NCBI GenBank assembly: GCA_963724985.1
Contig: CAVRWV010000033.1
Span: 620,001 to 684,000 of the forward strand
DNA: 64,000 nt
Direction of reading: 5' to 3'
Origin: JAJPJE01 sp963724985
GTDB lineage: Bacteria > Acidobacteriota > Terriglobia > Terriglobales > Acidobacteriaceae
The stretch's first letter is position 1. The number at the start of each line of letters is the position of its first letter. The notes under the pieces were generated by a model, which saw only the letters and a list, made by a program, of their open reading frames with translations, was not told the origin of the DNA and ran no database searches. Both the position numbers and the translations under genes were made by a program. Below, piece by piece: positions 1-8,387 of this stretch.

Positions 1-1044
1 CGTGGATTGCAGCAGGTTGCAGCGCGCATCTGCTGTCAGTTCCCGTTCCGAAAAGTACCCTTTCAGCATCGCTGCAGTTGCAAATACCACCAGGGTCGCG
101 AGCACAACCAACTGGCGGACATCGCGAATCTCAGGAGACTGCTGCTGGCGAACAATATCCAAAATTCCGAAAAGCGGGATCGATACCACCACCAGCAACG
201 CCCATAACGGGCCCGAAGCTCGCACTCCCGTCTCGGGGATCTCTGGCGCACCGTCTTCTTCAGGAAGTTTTCCCCATCGTAAAGCGGACCACGCAAACCA
301 CGCAGCTGACGCATTCAGGCCGAAGGCATACACCGCGCGATTGGAATAAAGTCCCGCATTGATCGCCAGATTGGCGAACGCCGAACTGAGCGCATACAAC
401 GTACAAGCGCCGAAGAGGTTGAGATAAACAGGCCGCCAGGGTTGTTTACCGCGAACACAGTAGAACCCGATCACCAGAACGAGTGCCAGGTTCTCGATCC
501 GGTAGAGGAAATCGAAACGACTGTTGTAGACCTCAGGGTCAGGAAACAGATACTGATGGGGTAAAACGAAGTAAGCGTACAGAAAGACCCAGAAAAAGAG
601 CAGGAGTAGAAAATTGAGCGCGGGCCGATACACCTTCAGGCGAGTCGATTGCAGATGCGGAGCGAAGGCAACCGCTGCCATGAACGGCACAATATGCAGG
701 AATAGCACCGGATCCGCAATCGAATTATCGGGAACGTCGCCCCGCACCACGAATTCGTAATAGAGAAATATCCATTGGTCAACCAGCCACAGAGCACAAC
801 CAGCCGCAATGAACGTCCAAAAGATGCGGCCATCACGCTTATTTTTCAGGGCATTGACGGCAGAAAACGAAGTGGCGAGAAGAATGAAAAGAAAGTAGAA
901 GATACTGCCATATGTTGCCGCCAGTTCGCCCTGTTTGAGCACCACGGACAGGACGATCTTCAGCGCCAGCATGCTGATGAGCACAACCGGCCAAAACTGA
1001 ATTTTCAGCCCAAAATAGCGAATCGCAGTGATCTGTTGCGTCAT
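1..1044 (-). CDS. Multi-pass membrane protein, probable sensory N-terminal module (3' end cut by window edge)
   Basis: The minus strand is open from an ATG at 1044 to the window edge (348 codons, no stop), starting MTQQITAIRYFGLKIQFW. About ten hydrophobic segments are visible, followed by a charged stretch after the last helix (GYFSERELTADARC) that looks like the linker into a cytoplasmic domain. In Acidobacteriota such multi-helix modules commonly precede histidine kinase or GGDEF output domains. That is family knowledge, because no output domain is inside the window. No close functional assignment is possible from what is visible. The start is the first ATG after upstream stops, and a purine-rich AAGGAGA-like site is not obvious. 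Confidence 0.7.
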   Translation of the reverse strand, partial: MTQQITAIRYFGLKIQFWPVVLISMLALKIVLSVVLKQGELAATYGSIFYFLFILLATSFSAVNALKNKRDGRIFWTFIAAGCALWLVDQWIFLYYEFVVRGDVPDNSIADPVLFLHIVPFMAAVAFAPHLQSTRLKVYRPALNFLLLLFFWVFLYAYFVLPHQYLFPDPEVYNSRFDFLYRIENLALVLVIGFYCVRGKQPWRPVYLNLFGACTLYALSSAFANLAINAGLYSNRAVYAFGLNASAAWFAWSALRWGKLPEEDGAPEIPETGVRASGPLWALLVVVSIPLFGILDIVRQQQSPEIRDVRQLVVLATLVVFATAAMLKGYFSERELTADARCNLLQST

Positions 1045-1341
1045 GCGATTCTCAGCCGCCACATCGCGTCGCAACCACCCCCACCCAAGGAGAGTTTCAC
1101 GATCTGCCTCCAGCCTTTCATGAGGCTTTCTGAATGTGTACGAAGGGACCCGTCCCCGCACTTTACTCCTGCGGCGCAGATTGGAAAATCAGTTTAAGAC
1201 GAGCGGAACGAAAAAAGTTCTCGTTGACGAACGAGTACCCTCGACGAGCCAGAATAGTTTCGCTCCCCCACAGAGCGGTCGCCGTGGGCTGGGGATCAGG
1301 GCGCAACCGACCCGGCGGGCCGACTCGGAGGCGAACGCTTC
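1045..1341. other. Intergenic stretch, nothing recognised
   Basis: This lies between the start of the membrane protein gene and the stop of the secreted-protein gene, both on the minus strand. Short open frames exist on both strands but lack start context and family resemblance. A GGGAC/GTCCC inverted repeat near 1147-1157 is too short to call. It presumably holds the promoter of the truncated membrane gene. Confidence 0.5.
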
Positions 1342-1704
1342 CTACTTCGACACGTCGGCGTTCTTCGTCTGGAATCGCGTTGCGCGCGTACACGTGCTCT
1401 CACGCACTGGATGCGTCACGCCAGTATGGTCGTCTTCGGCGACCACAACGCTATGAATGTTGTAGCAAAGCGTATCGGCGGAATCCGGTCTCGGCTGAGA
1501 ATTGGAAAGCTGTGCTTTCTGCCACGCATGCGGCGGAATAAACATCTCGGGAAGCAGTGCTGCGTTATCAGCGGTCTTCTGCGCCTGGATTATTCCAGCC
1601 GGAACAGTCCCCTTCGATTCGGCAGGCCGCCCGTCAGCGGCGAAAGACAAGCTGGCGCAAACGGCCAGGAATGTGACAACGAGCAGAATTCGTGGAAGGC
1701 GCAT
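1342..1704 (-). CDS. Hypothetical secreted protein
   Basis: 120 aa. The N-terminus is a textbook signal peptide: MRLPR followed by a hydrophobic core and an SFAADG cleavage region near residue 23. The mature part is polar, with one Cys pair (LCYNIHSV, STCTRAT) that could form a disulfide outside the cytoplasm. A GGGAGGATCCCCCCG-like stretch before the ATG provides a plausible ribosome site. No family is recognised. Short secreted proteins of this kind are frequent in Acidobacteriota; function unknown. Confidence 0.65.
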   Translation of the reverse strand: MRLPRILLVVTFLAVCASLSFAADGRPAESKGTVPAGIIQAQKTADNAALLPEMFIPPHAWQKAQLSNSQPRPDSADTLCYNIHSVVVAEDDHTGVTHPVRESTCTRATRFQTKNADVSK

Positions 1705-1766
1705 CGGGGGGATCCTCCCTTGCGCCGGATTATAGCTCCAATCGAGAGTTCTACAGTGTTAACGGA

Positions 1767-2213
1767 TCAATTTCCGGCCGTCGAAGCCCGTACCTGCCCG
1801 GCGCCTTTGCCGTACATTGCTGCCGTCACGATGCCGTAGATGACCACGCTGAAAAATTCCAGGCCGATCTGTTTCAGTGTGATGCCCAGGGGCCACGGCT
1901 GTACCGTGTAGTAGATGAGGTACATCGGGACCGAAGTCAGTGCCCACACCGCGATTCCGAAACGAATGCCCTGTCCCAGCCACGGAGTTCCCGGCTTCGC
2001 CCCCTGCGCGTAGATCCAGACCATCGCCAGGGCGTAAACGGCAAATGCAAAAATCATGTAGGGCATATATTTCGGCCCGTCGACCGGCGGCCGCATCAGT
2101 TGGGGAAGCGCCTGGTAGTCACCGGAAAGCAAAATGCCATGGATCAGGAAGTTCAGCACGCTGACACAGATGAATACGACCAACCAGCTCAAGGCCAGTT
2201 TTTTCGCGCTCAT
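1767..2213 (-). CDS. Small integral membrane protein, about four TM helices
   Basis: 148 aa. Hydrophobic segments lie at about residues 7-27, 50-70, 85-105 and 115-135. The sequence VLNFLIHGILLSGDY sits between helix 1 and helix 2, an arrangement seen in small uncharacterised membrane proteins. An AGGAGAACGTT ribosome site directly precedes the ATG. It ends upstream of the secreted 120-aa gene on the same strand, about 60 bp away, so the two may be cotranscribed. No function is assigned. Confidence 0.7.
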   Translation of the reverse strand: MSAKKLALSWLVVFICVSVLNFLIHGILLSGDYQALPQLMRPPVDGPKYMPYMIFAFAVYALAMVWIYAQGAKPGTPWLGQGIRFGIAVWALTSVPMYLIYYTVQPWPLGITLKQIGLEFFSVVIYGIVTAAMYGKGAGQVRASTAGN

Positions 2214-2285
2214 AACGTTCTCCTTGGGAGCGCGGCATTTTCCTATTTACGTTGTGCAGTTTTCAACTGAAATATTTTGGGCATG

Positions 2286-2311
2286 AAAAGAGGCGGGACG
2301 AATCCCGCCTC
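2286..2311 (-). terminator. Rho-independent terminator of the SYLF gene
   Basis: A perfect 9-bp stem GAGGCGGGA/TCCCGCCTC with a 4-nt loop is followed on the minus strand by TTTT. It lies 24 bp past the SYLF stop codon at 2335, exactly where a factor-independent terminator is expected. Confidence 0.85.
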
Positions 2312-2334
2312 CATTCGCGAGTGCAACGAATCAG

Positions 2335-3057
2335 CTATTTGTTCTCTTTGTCCTCTTTATTCACAGCAACCGCCTTAGCATTGCTCACGGCAGCCAGGAA
2401 CGCATGCGCCGAAGCCGGAGGTGGTACCGTACCACTCAGGATTTTGCGGGGCGTGTAGTCCTTGCCATACATCGCTTCAATTGCTTCCTGGTCCTGGGCG
2501 ATGCCTGCACCTTCCAGGGTCGCGCCTACAAAAGCACCCTTGCTGCGCGAGTACGTCAGGATTTCCGTATTCAGTTTCCAGTCCGTATCCGCTGACGCGT
2601 GACGTCCAACCGGGCCGGCCGCTGCCGAAGCTTCGCCGCCGATCTGGAACTTGCTGTTAAGCAGTTGCTGCATGCCTTTGTCATTCATAACCAGCATGAC
2701 CAGGTCGACGCCTTCTACTCCGATCTGCGCTCCCCAGCTTCCACCAGTCACCGTAAAGAATGACGGGGCGCTCCAACCGTGCGTCGTGCGGCAAGTGGCT
2801 ACGCCGCGTCCGTGCTTGGCGCCGAATACGAATCCGCCTTTGATCAAATGAGGAACTACGGCGACGCACTTGGCGCCGTCGAGAACTTCCTCAGGAATCC
2901 CTTTATCCGGGGTTGCCATAATCTGCTGCACAACTTCCGCTGACTTCTGCAGGCGATCCACATCATCCTGCTTATCTTCAGCTGAGACGAACGTGCTGAA
3001 GCACAACATGCTGAAACACAGGACCGTTAAGCTTGCCAAAAACTTTTTCATAAACAC
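2335..3057 (-). CDS. SYLF (Ysc84-type) lipid-binding domain protein, secreted
   Basis: 240 aa with a signal peptide (MKKFLASLTVLCFSMLCFST, cleavage near SAED). The rest is a single SYLF domain: IPEEVLDGAKCVAVVP, KGGFVFGAKHGRG, then WSAPSFFTVTGGSWGAQIGVE and DLVMLVMN, and a C-terminal segment LTYSRSKGAFVGATLEG. These are the conserved SYLF blocks. In eukaryotes the domain binds phosphoinositides and actin; in bacteria it is a periplasmic or outer-membrane lipid-binding protein of unclear role. The alternative start two codons later (MKKF) is equally possible. A strong terminator follows the gene. Confidence 0.9.
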   Translation of the reverse strand: MFMKKFLASLTVLCFSMLCFSTFVSAEDKQDDVDRLQKSAEVVQQIMATPDKGIPEEVLDGAKCVAVVPHLIKGGFVFGAKHGRGVATCRTTHGWSAPSFFTVTGGSWGAQIGVEGVDLVMLVMNDKGMQQLLNSKFQIGGEASAAAGPVGRHASADTDWKLNTEILTYSRSKGAFVGATLEGAGIAQDQEAIEAMYGKDYTPRKILSGTVPPPASAHAFLAAVSNAKAVAVNKEDKENK

Positions 3058-3298
3058 CCTCCGACTCCTCAGAACCCAACAATTGGCGCCTATCTTTGCG
3101 CTCTGGTGTTAGAAGCACGATTGTGACCCGGGGTTCGCCGGAACTGCAGGACGAAGGTCCGCGCCAGCCTCAACTCCGCGGGCAACCTTTATGACAGTTC
3201 CCTCCGTGGTCGATACCCTCTAGGTTCATCTAAGGTGAGTGCCTAGTTGTCTCCGCCGAAAATTCAGGTACTCTCCTTTCATCCGAGGGAGAGCAGTT

Positions 3299-3676
3299 TT
3301 GTTGCGTCGAGGCAGTCCGCCACTGGTACCCATCTGGCCGGGTGTGCGCGTTGTGGAGCGCAATCCCTATCCGTTTTTTCCTTTCAATCCACGATGGCAA
3401 CAGGGTCTGGAACGCGAAGACCTCGACGCCTTTTGCTCGGCGCTCAAGCTCGCATGGATTTCCGAACGCCCCTGCTATCTTCCCAACGATATAGAAGCGA
3501 TTGAGCAACTCTTGCGCGAGAAAGGCACTCCGCGAAAAGTCACCGCACTCGTGATCAGCAGATTCGAGCTGCAGCCGGGAACGGGCCTGTTATTCTTTCC
3601 TCCGCAATTGCGCGCGCTTCGCCGGTTGATCGAAGGCGAAGATATGTACTCGCTGCTATGGGACGAATCGCTATGA
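3299..3676 (+). CDS. Conserved hypothetical protein, TTG start
   Basis: About 125 aa from a TTG at 3299, or the adjacent TTG at 3302. No ATG is available, and GAGGGAGAG at 3285-3293 is a good ribosome site 5 nt upstream of 3299. The longer frame from GTG 3239 has no such site. The protein contains ERNPYPFFPFNPRWQQGLE and a basic/hydrophobic mix without TM helices or signal peptide. Its stop overlaps the ATG of the following zinc-ribbon gene (ATGA), indicating translational coupling. No family is recognised; the pairing suggests a common task for the two products. Confidence 0.6.
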   Translation: MLRRGSPPLVPIWPGVRVVERNPYPFFPFNPRWQQGLEREDLDAFCSALKLAWISERPCYLPNDIEAIEQLLREKGTPRKVTALVISRFELQPGTGLLFFPPQLRALRRLIEGEDMYSLLWDESL

Positions 3677-3840
3677 GCGAAGAGCACAAAGGGCAGAAGC
3701 ACGCCGCTTCAAATCAGACGCTATCGTCTGGCGAAGTCATGCAGGTTTGTCCAAATTGCTCGACACAGTTACGCGATAACCGCTGCAAGCTCGTCTGCCC
3801 GCAATGCGGATTCTTCCTCAGTTGCTCCGATTTCTACTGA
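3673..3840 (+). CDS. Small zinc-ribbon protein
   Basis: 55 aa from ATG 3673, coupled by a 4-nt overlap to the upstream gene. The C-terminal half carries VCPNCSTQL and LVCPQCGFFLSC, a CxxC...CxxC zinc ribbon with a further Cys. The N-terminal 20 residues are polar and probably disordered. Size and layout suggest a small metal-binding adaptor rather than an enzyme. An in-frame ATG at 3658 would add five residues but lacks the coupling geometry. Confidence 0.7.
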   Translation: MSEEHKGQKHAASNQTLSSGEVMQVCPNCSTQLRDNRCKLVCPQCGFFLSCSDFY

Positions 3841-3921
3841 TATTCCCCCGCACCGAATTACTTGTCAGGAAACCAGCCTGCTTTTACACTCCTGCTCACA
3901 CAAGGGGCGATTACAAACATC

Positions 3922-4635
3922 ATGCGCACACGTCTGCACCTGGCTGTAGTGTGTTTTCTAATTGTTACCGTCGCGGTGGCTGTCGCGGAATTGCGTTCGC
4001 CGACAGCGGCTGAAAAGGCGGCTCTCGATAAATATCTCGCCGCTCTCAATCCGGTGCTGGATCAATTCCAGAGCGACGACTGGGACGAGAACGTCGATTA
4101 TTCACTCGACGATCCGCAGGTGAATACTAACGATCCTGGCGTTCCGCTCGACATCGACGAACTTACGCAGCGGACTTACACCGTTCGCAACGGTTCGCAG
4201 CGCTGGAACGAAAAGATCGCGACTCCGATGCAACAGCTCATGAGTAGCTCGGACATGAACGCGAAGGTCAAGATCGGGCAGCAGGTGCAAAACCTGATGC
4301 GCCTCCAGGTCCAGGTGCACTTCAATCGCGCGAATCTTGGATTCGAACCCGCACCCGCCAATAATCGTGACTTGCACATTCCCGGCACGGCGTTCGCGTA
4401 CAAGATCGACGACTCCGCGTTCGGCCGTGGCACCGCATACGTTCTTGCATTCGGCAATTGGAACAATTCCAAGTGGGACGCGGAACATGGCTGGTATCAC
4501 TTCCATTTCGCGCATCCGCAGAACACGCCGTACATCGAGAATATTGAGGTGCGGATCTACGGCGCAGATGACCGCATTCAACAGTTGCTGCATTCCATCG
4601 ACTGGAACGCGCTGAACAATGGCCTCACGCGCTGA
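3922..4635 (+). CDS. Hypothetical exported protein
   Basis: 237 aa from ATG 3922. The first residues (MRTRLHLAVVCFLIVTVAVA) form a signal peptide cleaved around VAVAEL; a start at 3862 would bury this behind 20 polar residues, so 3922 is preferred. The mature protein is rich in Asp, Asn and Gln and lacks cysteines. Its C-terminal part contains HGWYHFHFAHPQNTPYIENIEV. No family recognised. The 3' end overlaps the convergent hydrolase gene by 11 bp. Confidence 0.7.
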   Translation: MRTRLHLAVVCFLIVTVAVAVAELRSPTAAEKAALDKYLAALNPVLDQFQSDDWDENVDYSLDDPQVNTNDPGVPLDIDELTQRTYTVRNGSQRWNEKIATPMQQLMSSSDMNAKVKIGQQVQNLMRLQVQVHFNRANLGFEPAPANNRDLHIPGTAFAYKIDDSAFGRGTAYVLAFGNWNNSKWDAEHGWYHFHFAHPQNTPYIENIEVRIYGADDRIQQLLHSIDWNALNNGLTR

Positions 4636-5164
4636 TCTGCATTAGTTCGCTGAGCAACTCCTTGCCGCGCGGCCACGGGCCGTAGCCGGAATCGGCGTTC
4701 AGGTGTCCCGCGTTGCCGGCGTCTTCAAGCGCCGCTCCCCAGCAATTCGCGAAGTACTGTGCGCGTTCGAAGGTCACGAATTGATCGTTGCGACTGGCCA
4801 CAACGATCGTGGGAAAAGGAAGGCGATCGAGCGGCATTGGAGTGAATCCCGTTGTGCCCGATGGATACGACGGCGCCTCCACATCTGACGGTCCGACGAG
4901 CAATGCGCCCGCGATCGCACGCTTATATCGGGCCGCCCAATGTGCGACAGTTGCGCAACCCAGACTGTGCGCCGCCAGCACCACACGATCTTCATGATCT
5001 CGAATGGCGGCGTCCAACACACGAATCCAATCTTTGCAAACAGGCGTAATCCACTCGGATTGCTCCACACGTGTGCAGCATTCTAGTTCGCGTTCGAAAT
5101 GGGATTGCCAGTGTTCGGGCCCGGAGGTGTAAAGGCCGGGAATAGTGAGGATGGTCGTTCGCAT
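4625..5164 (-). CDS. RBBP9/YdeN-type alpha/beta serine hydrolase
   Basis: 179 aa. The fold markers are in order: TILTIPGLYTSGPEHWQSHFE at the N-terminus, nucleophile elbow VLAAHSLGCATVAHWA (Ser near residue 67), Asp in VVASRNDQFV, and GNAGHLNADSGYGPWPRG holding the catalytic His. This motif series is diagnostic of the RBBP9/YdeN family of small cytosolic serine hydrolases; substrate unknown. Length fits the family (about 180). It converges on, and overlaps by 11 bp, the exported-protein gene. Confidence 0.88.
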   Translation of the reverse strand: MRTTILTIPGLYTSGPEHWQSHFERELECCTRVEQSEWITPVCKDWIRVLDAAIRDHEDRVVLAAHSLGCATVAHWAARYKRAIAGALLVGPSDVEAPSYPSGTTGFTPMPLDRLPFPTIVVASRNDQFVTFERAQYFANCWGAALEDAGNAGHLNADSGYGPWPRGKELLSELMQISA

Positions 5165-5207
5165 TCGTTCAAATGATAACGGGCAGTTCGAAAGGCGCGG
5201 TTCGTTT

Positions 5208-5240
5208 CTGAGGTGGCGCGAGCGCCCTCCTCGCGAATGG
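5208..5240. repeat. Short dispersed intergenic repeat (CTGAGGTGGCGC family), copy 1
   Basis: CTGAGGTGGCGCGAG followed by CCTCGCGAA recurs in shorter form at 32743-32768 (CTGAGGTGGCGCAAG...CCTCGCGAA). Both copies are intergenic. Here it lies between the hydrolase start and the etfA stop. GGCGCGAGCGCC is itself palindromic, so this may act as a hairpin. Confidence 0.5.
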
Positions 5241-5263
5241 CAACAGATTTAGGCGGCGGGTCG

Positions 5264-6259
5264 CTACGCTCCGGCCTTAGCCTTCTTCACTTCTTCGACC
5301 AGCGGCGGAATAATGTCGAATAAATTACCGACTACGCCGAAGTCAGCAATCTCGAAGATCGGGGCCTCCGCGTCTTTATTGATGGCAACGACCGCGCGAG
5401 CGCCTTTCATGCCGACGATGTGCTGGATGGCGCCGCTGATCCCGAGCGCAATGTAGACCTTGGGCGCGACCGTTTGTCCGGAGGATCCGACCTGGCGTTC
5501 CATCGGAAGCCACCCTGCATCGCAGATCGGACGGGATGCTGCAATCTCGCCGCCTAGAGCGTCGGCAAGTTGTTTCGCGATTTCGATGTTTTTCTGTTCC
5601 TTGATTCCGCGGCCGACCGCAACGATGATTTCGGCTTGCGTCAGATCGACTGCCTGGCGCGCTTCCTTGAACGGCTCTTCGGGACGGGTGCGAATCGCGC
5701 CGTCAGGAATCTGCACCTGCACGGTTTCGACAGGCGCGGCACTTGCGCCGTCTTCCGCTTTGTCGCCGCGAAAAGATCCGGCCTGAATGGTCACAAAGTG
5801 CGGACCATCACCCGCGAAAGCTACATCGGCGGCGAACTTCCCCTGGAACATCTGCCTGGTGAAGACCAACTGATCGCCTTCCTTCTTATAGCCGGTGCAG
5901 TCGCTGATTACAGTGGCGCCAAGGGCCGTGGTCAGTTGCGGAACAAAATCGCGGACCTGGTAGGTGTGCGGCATCAATACGAGTCGCGGCTTCTTGTCGG
6001 AGATGAATTGCTTCAGCGCGTGGACATAACCGTCGGGCGTGTACGCGGCGAGCGCATTCGATTCGAGCGCGTAGACCTTGGACACTTTCTTACCGGCAAC
6101 TTCCGATGCAATCGATCCAATGCCGCTGCCAACAACACACGCCTCGATTGACCAACCAGTTTCCGCGGCGATTGCCTGAGCTGCCGTGATCGTCTCGAAC
6201 GAGACCCGGTTCAGTTTTCCCTGGCGCTGTTCCAAAACCGCTAAAATCGTGTCTGCCAT
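5264..6259 (-). CDS. etfA: Electron transfer flavoprotein, alpha subunit
   Basis: 331 aa, usual length for the family. The C-terminal FAD domain is intact: AVGRGIKEQKNIEIAKQLA, then VGSSGQTVAPKVYIALGISGAIQHIVGMKG, then IFEIADFGVVGNLFDIIPPL. These are the signature blocks that wrap FAD. It forms a heterodimer with EtfB and carries electrons from acyl-CoA dehydrogenases to ETF-quinone oxidoreductase, whose gene lies 4 kb away. It is last in the order etfB, two small membrane genes, etfA on the minus strand. Confidence 0.97.
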   Translation of the reverse strand: MADTILAVLEQRQGKLNRVSFETITAAQAIAAETGWSIEACVVGSGIGSIASEVAGKKVSKVYALESNALAAYTPDGYVHALKQFISDKKPRLVLMPHTYQVRDFVPQLTTALGATVISDCTGYKKEGDQLVFTRQMFQGKFAADVAFAGDGPHFVTIQAGSFRGDKAEDGASAAPVETVQVQIPDGAIRTRPEEPFKEARQAVDLTQAEIIVAVGRGIKEQKNIEIAKQLADALGGEIAASRPICDAGWLPMERQVGSSGQTVAPKVYIALGISGAIQHIVGMKGARAVVAINKDAEAPIFEIADFGVVGNLFDIIPPLVEEVKKAKAGA

Positions 6260-6302
6260 CTTCCCTCTTTGAACTTGTTCCTTCTTTTTCGCGAAGCTGC
6301 GC

Positions 6303-6554
6303 TCACCGCTCCGTCTTCATCTTCCAGCCAATCGCTGTAAGAATTATGCCGGCAACCGCAGCCGACCCAATCAGCAGCAGGAAGGCACGCTGGTGGCCGG
6401 TTCGATAACCGGCGGGCAGGAAGAACGTGACCAGCAGATCAAAGAACCACAACATGAACCCGATCGTGATCAGGCTCAATCCGATTTCGTGACGATCTTC
6501 CGCCGGCGCGTACTTACCGGTTTGCAACAGCGTATTGCGTTGCACTTGTTTCAT
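6303..6554 (-). CDS. Small two-TM membrane protein in the etf operon
   Basis: 83 aa. A polar N-terminus is followed by two hydrophobic segments (about residues 26-48 and 58-77) separated by a basic loop (GYRTGHQR). It lies 43 bp before etfA and 8 bp after the other small membrane gene, on the same strand, so it is almost certainly cotranscribed with etfBA. No family is recognised. Its position suggests a membrane-linked accessory to the flavoprotein, which is inference only. Confidence 0.75.
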   Translation of the reverse strand: MKQVQRNTLLQTGKYAPAEDRHEIGLSLITIGFMLWFFDLLVTFFLPAGYRTGHQRAFLLLIGSAAVAGIILTAIGWKMKTER

Positions 6555-6562
6555 CCTTGCCT

Positions 6563-6859
6563 TCAGGCCGCGCGCCGATGTTCCGCTTCGTACGTGATCG
6601 GCGCCTTCGGAATTTCGTCGCTGACAACCTCAATCGCCTTACGATGTTCGATCTCGGCCGCTCCGAAACAAATCAGCCCCAGTACACCTAACACTATCGT
6701 TGTCCAAAGCCACAGACCTGATCCCGCTCTCAGGCCCATCCAGATCCACTGGCAAACAATGAAGGCCTCGATGAAAAGAATTCCTCCGATTGTGCGCAAG
6801 ACTAAAGCCCGCATTTCATGTTTCTCTTCAAGATCCAAAAGCGTCCGCGGAGCTGACAT
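6563..6859 (-). CDS. Small two-TM membrane protein in the etf operon
   Basis: 98 aa with two hydrophobic segments (about residues 20-42 and 48-68), a short acidic/basic N-terminus (LDLEEKHEMR) and a polar C-terminal tail. A GGAGGTGAGG ribosome site lies just upstream of the ATG. It starts 24 bp after the end of etfB and is followed after 8 bp by the second small membrane gene. No family is recognised; placement between etfB and etfA is unusual because these two are normally adjacent. Confidence 0.75.
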   Translation of the reverse strand: MSAPRTLLDLEEKHEMRALVLRTIGGILFIEAFIVCQWIWMGLRAGSGLWLWTTIVLGVLGLICFGAAEIEHRKAIEVVSDEIPKAPITYEAEHRRAA

Positions 6860-6883
6860 AACCTCACCTCCACGAAGTAGGAT

Positions 6884-7655
6884 TCAGAGCACGCGCACCT
6901 CGTTGCGGAGTTTCTCGACAAGTTTCTTAGCTACTTCCGCAGAGGTTCCTTCCAGCATCTCTGTCTTCTTCGTCTTCTGAGGTATATAGAGGCGCTGAAT
7001 CTGCTGCAGGTTGGGACCGAGCGCTGATTGTATTTCGGCAAACGTTACTTTTCGCAAAGGTTTGTTCTTGGCTTGCTTGATGCCAATCAAGCGTCGCATA
7101 CCTTAATTTGTTAATCCCCGACTGGATTGTCAGCAGCGCGGGTAACGCCATTTCCACGAACTGGAAATAACCGGATTCGAGCTCCCGTTTCACTCGAATG
7201 CCGCCGTCCTTCTTTTCGATCTGCATGATGATGGTTGCGTGCGGCCATCCCAACAACTCTGAAAGTACGACTCCCGTCTGAGCAAAACCGTAATCGTCCG
7301 ATTGAAGTCCGGTGAAAATCAGGTCGAAGGATTCGTCTTTGATGGCCTCGCGAATGGCCTTCGCGGTATTGACCGCATCGAGGCTGACGAATTCGTTGCC
7401 TTCGAGATGAATCGCGCGGTCGGCTCCCTTAGCCAACGCTTCCCGTAATACCTGTTGAGCACGAGCTGGGCCGGCGGTGACGACCACTACCTCGCCCCCA
7501 TGCTTCTCCTTTTGACGAAGCGCTTCTTCCAGCGCATACGCATCGGGTTCGTTCACTTCGTAACTGATGTCTTCGCGGATCCAGCGGCCACTCTCGTTGA
7601 GCTTCAGCGGCGCATCCTTCTGCGGGACCTGCTTCATGCAGACAAGAATTTTCAA
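6884..7655 (-). CDS. etfB: Electron transfer flavoprotein, beta subunit (split by a one-base frame change)
   Basis: The first frame gives LKILVCMKQVPQKDAP through FTGLQSDDYGFAQTGVVLSELLG and INKLRYAT; the C-terminal part (IGIKQAKNKPLRKV, then EVAKKLVEKLRNEV) is in another frame. Joining RYAT to LIGIK requires ignoring one base in the ACGCTTG at 7094-7088. The join restores a family-length protein of about 256 aa. The start chosen is TTG 7655, which sits 5 nt after a GAGGTG ribosome site and matches the usual MKILV N-terminus. Without the frame change the product would carry a foreign tail and lose the C-terminal arm. It could be an assembly error, a mutation or recoding. Confidence 0.9.
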
Positions 7656-8032
7656 ACTACACCTCACAAACATAGTTCAGGGCAGCTTAGATGCCTGCCG
7701 CCACACGAATCGCTGCGAATCCCACTTGAAAAACGGGTAAGTATAAATGAGAGCGGAGGACGGCGAAACTCTAAGGCTCTGGCAGCAATGTTTCTTTCCC
7801 GCTGTGGCACGCAAGCGATTGATGAGAGATATAGGCGCAACCCAGTGCGACTTAGTATCGCTAGGCGATATATAAACAATGAAAGCCCGGCGAGAACGCC
7901 GCTTTTGCCAGGTACCAGAGACATTCCCGATGGTACATGTCCCTACTAAACCAAAGTAACTTTCACGAAAGGCCCGGAAATGCGAGGCTAGCTCAACTCC
8001 TGTAGTAACCAGCTAGGCGTTTCGGGCTTGGG
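7656..8032. other. Intergenic region between etfB and the zinc-ribbon gene
   Basis: 377 bp. It contains the terminator-like hairpin listed separately (7971-8029) and presumably the etf promoter. No convincing coding frame on either strand: the open stretches lack start context and family resemblance. Confidence 0.5.
7971..8029 (-). terminator. Long imperfect hairpin after the zinc-ribbon gene
   Basis: The left arm GGCCCGGAAATGCGAGGCTAGCT (split as GGCCCGGAAATGC + GAGGCTAGCT) pairs with AGCTAGGCGTTTCGGGCTT on the right, with small bulges. It begins 4 bp past the stop codon of the minus-strand gene at 8033. On that strand the stem is followed by TTTCG. Best read as a terminator or stabilising 3' structure. 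Confidence 0.5.
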
Positions 8033-8320
8033 TTAGTCCAGAAACGCCACCGACTGCACTCCGGAGACCTCAAAACGTTTCCGGCAGCGCAGGTTTTTAC
8101 ACGCGACGAGATCGTCGCGACGCACCATGTAAGAGCGTGCCTTAGCGAAGCGAGCTCGATCGCGTTCGTCGGCACGGGGCGGCAGTTGCCGCTTTTTTCT
8201 GCGAACCAGCCATCCCAGCTCGTATTCAGCTGACTGGTGGCAATGAGGACAGGTCAAGGTAACAGGCTTGTTTTCGGGTTTCTCGTCGAAAAAATCGCGC
8301 TCTTCCATGGTAGGCCGCAA
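8033..8320 (-). CDS. Small zinc-ribbon protein
   Basis: 95 aa. Two Cys pairs (LTCPHCHQSAEYELGW near residue 22 and ACKNLRCRKRFEV near residue 78) bracket a strongly basic middle rich in Arg and Lys. This is a treble-clef or zinc-ribbon arrangement typical of small nucleic-acid- or protein-binding factors. No TM helix or signal peptide. Divergent from the small basic gene at 8388, with about 70 bp of shared promoter space. Function not known. Confidence 0.7.
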   Translation of the reverse strand: MRPTMEERDFFDEKPENKPVTLTCPHCHQSAEYELGWLVRRKKRQLPPRADERDRARFAKARSYMVRRDDLVACKNLRCRKRFEVSGVQSVAFLD

Positions 8321-8387
8321 TGCGGCTGACGAAATTGTAGTTCATAATGCCGTCTAAAGTCGTAGTGTCAGTACTTGGCGACGAAAG

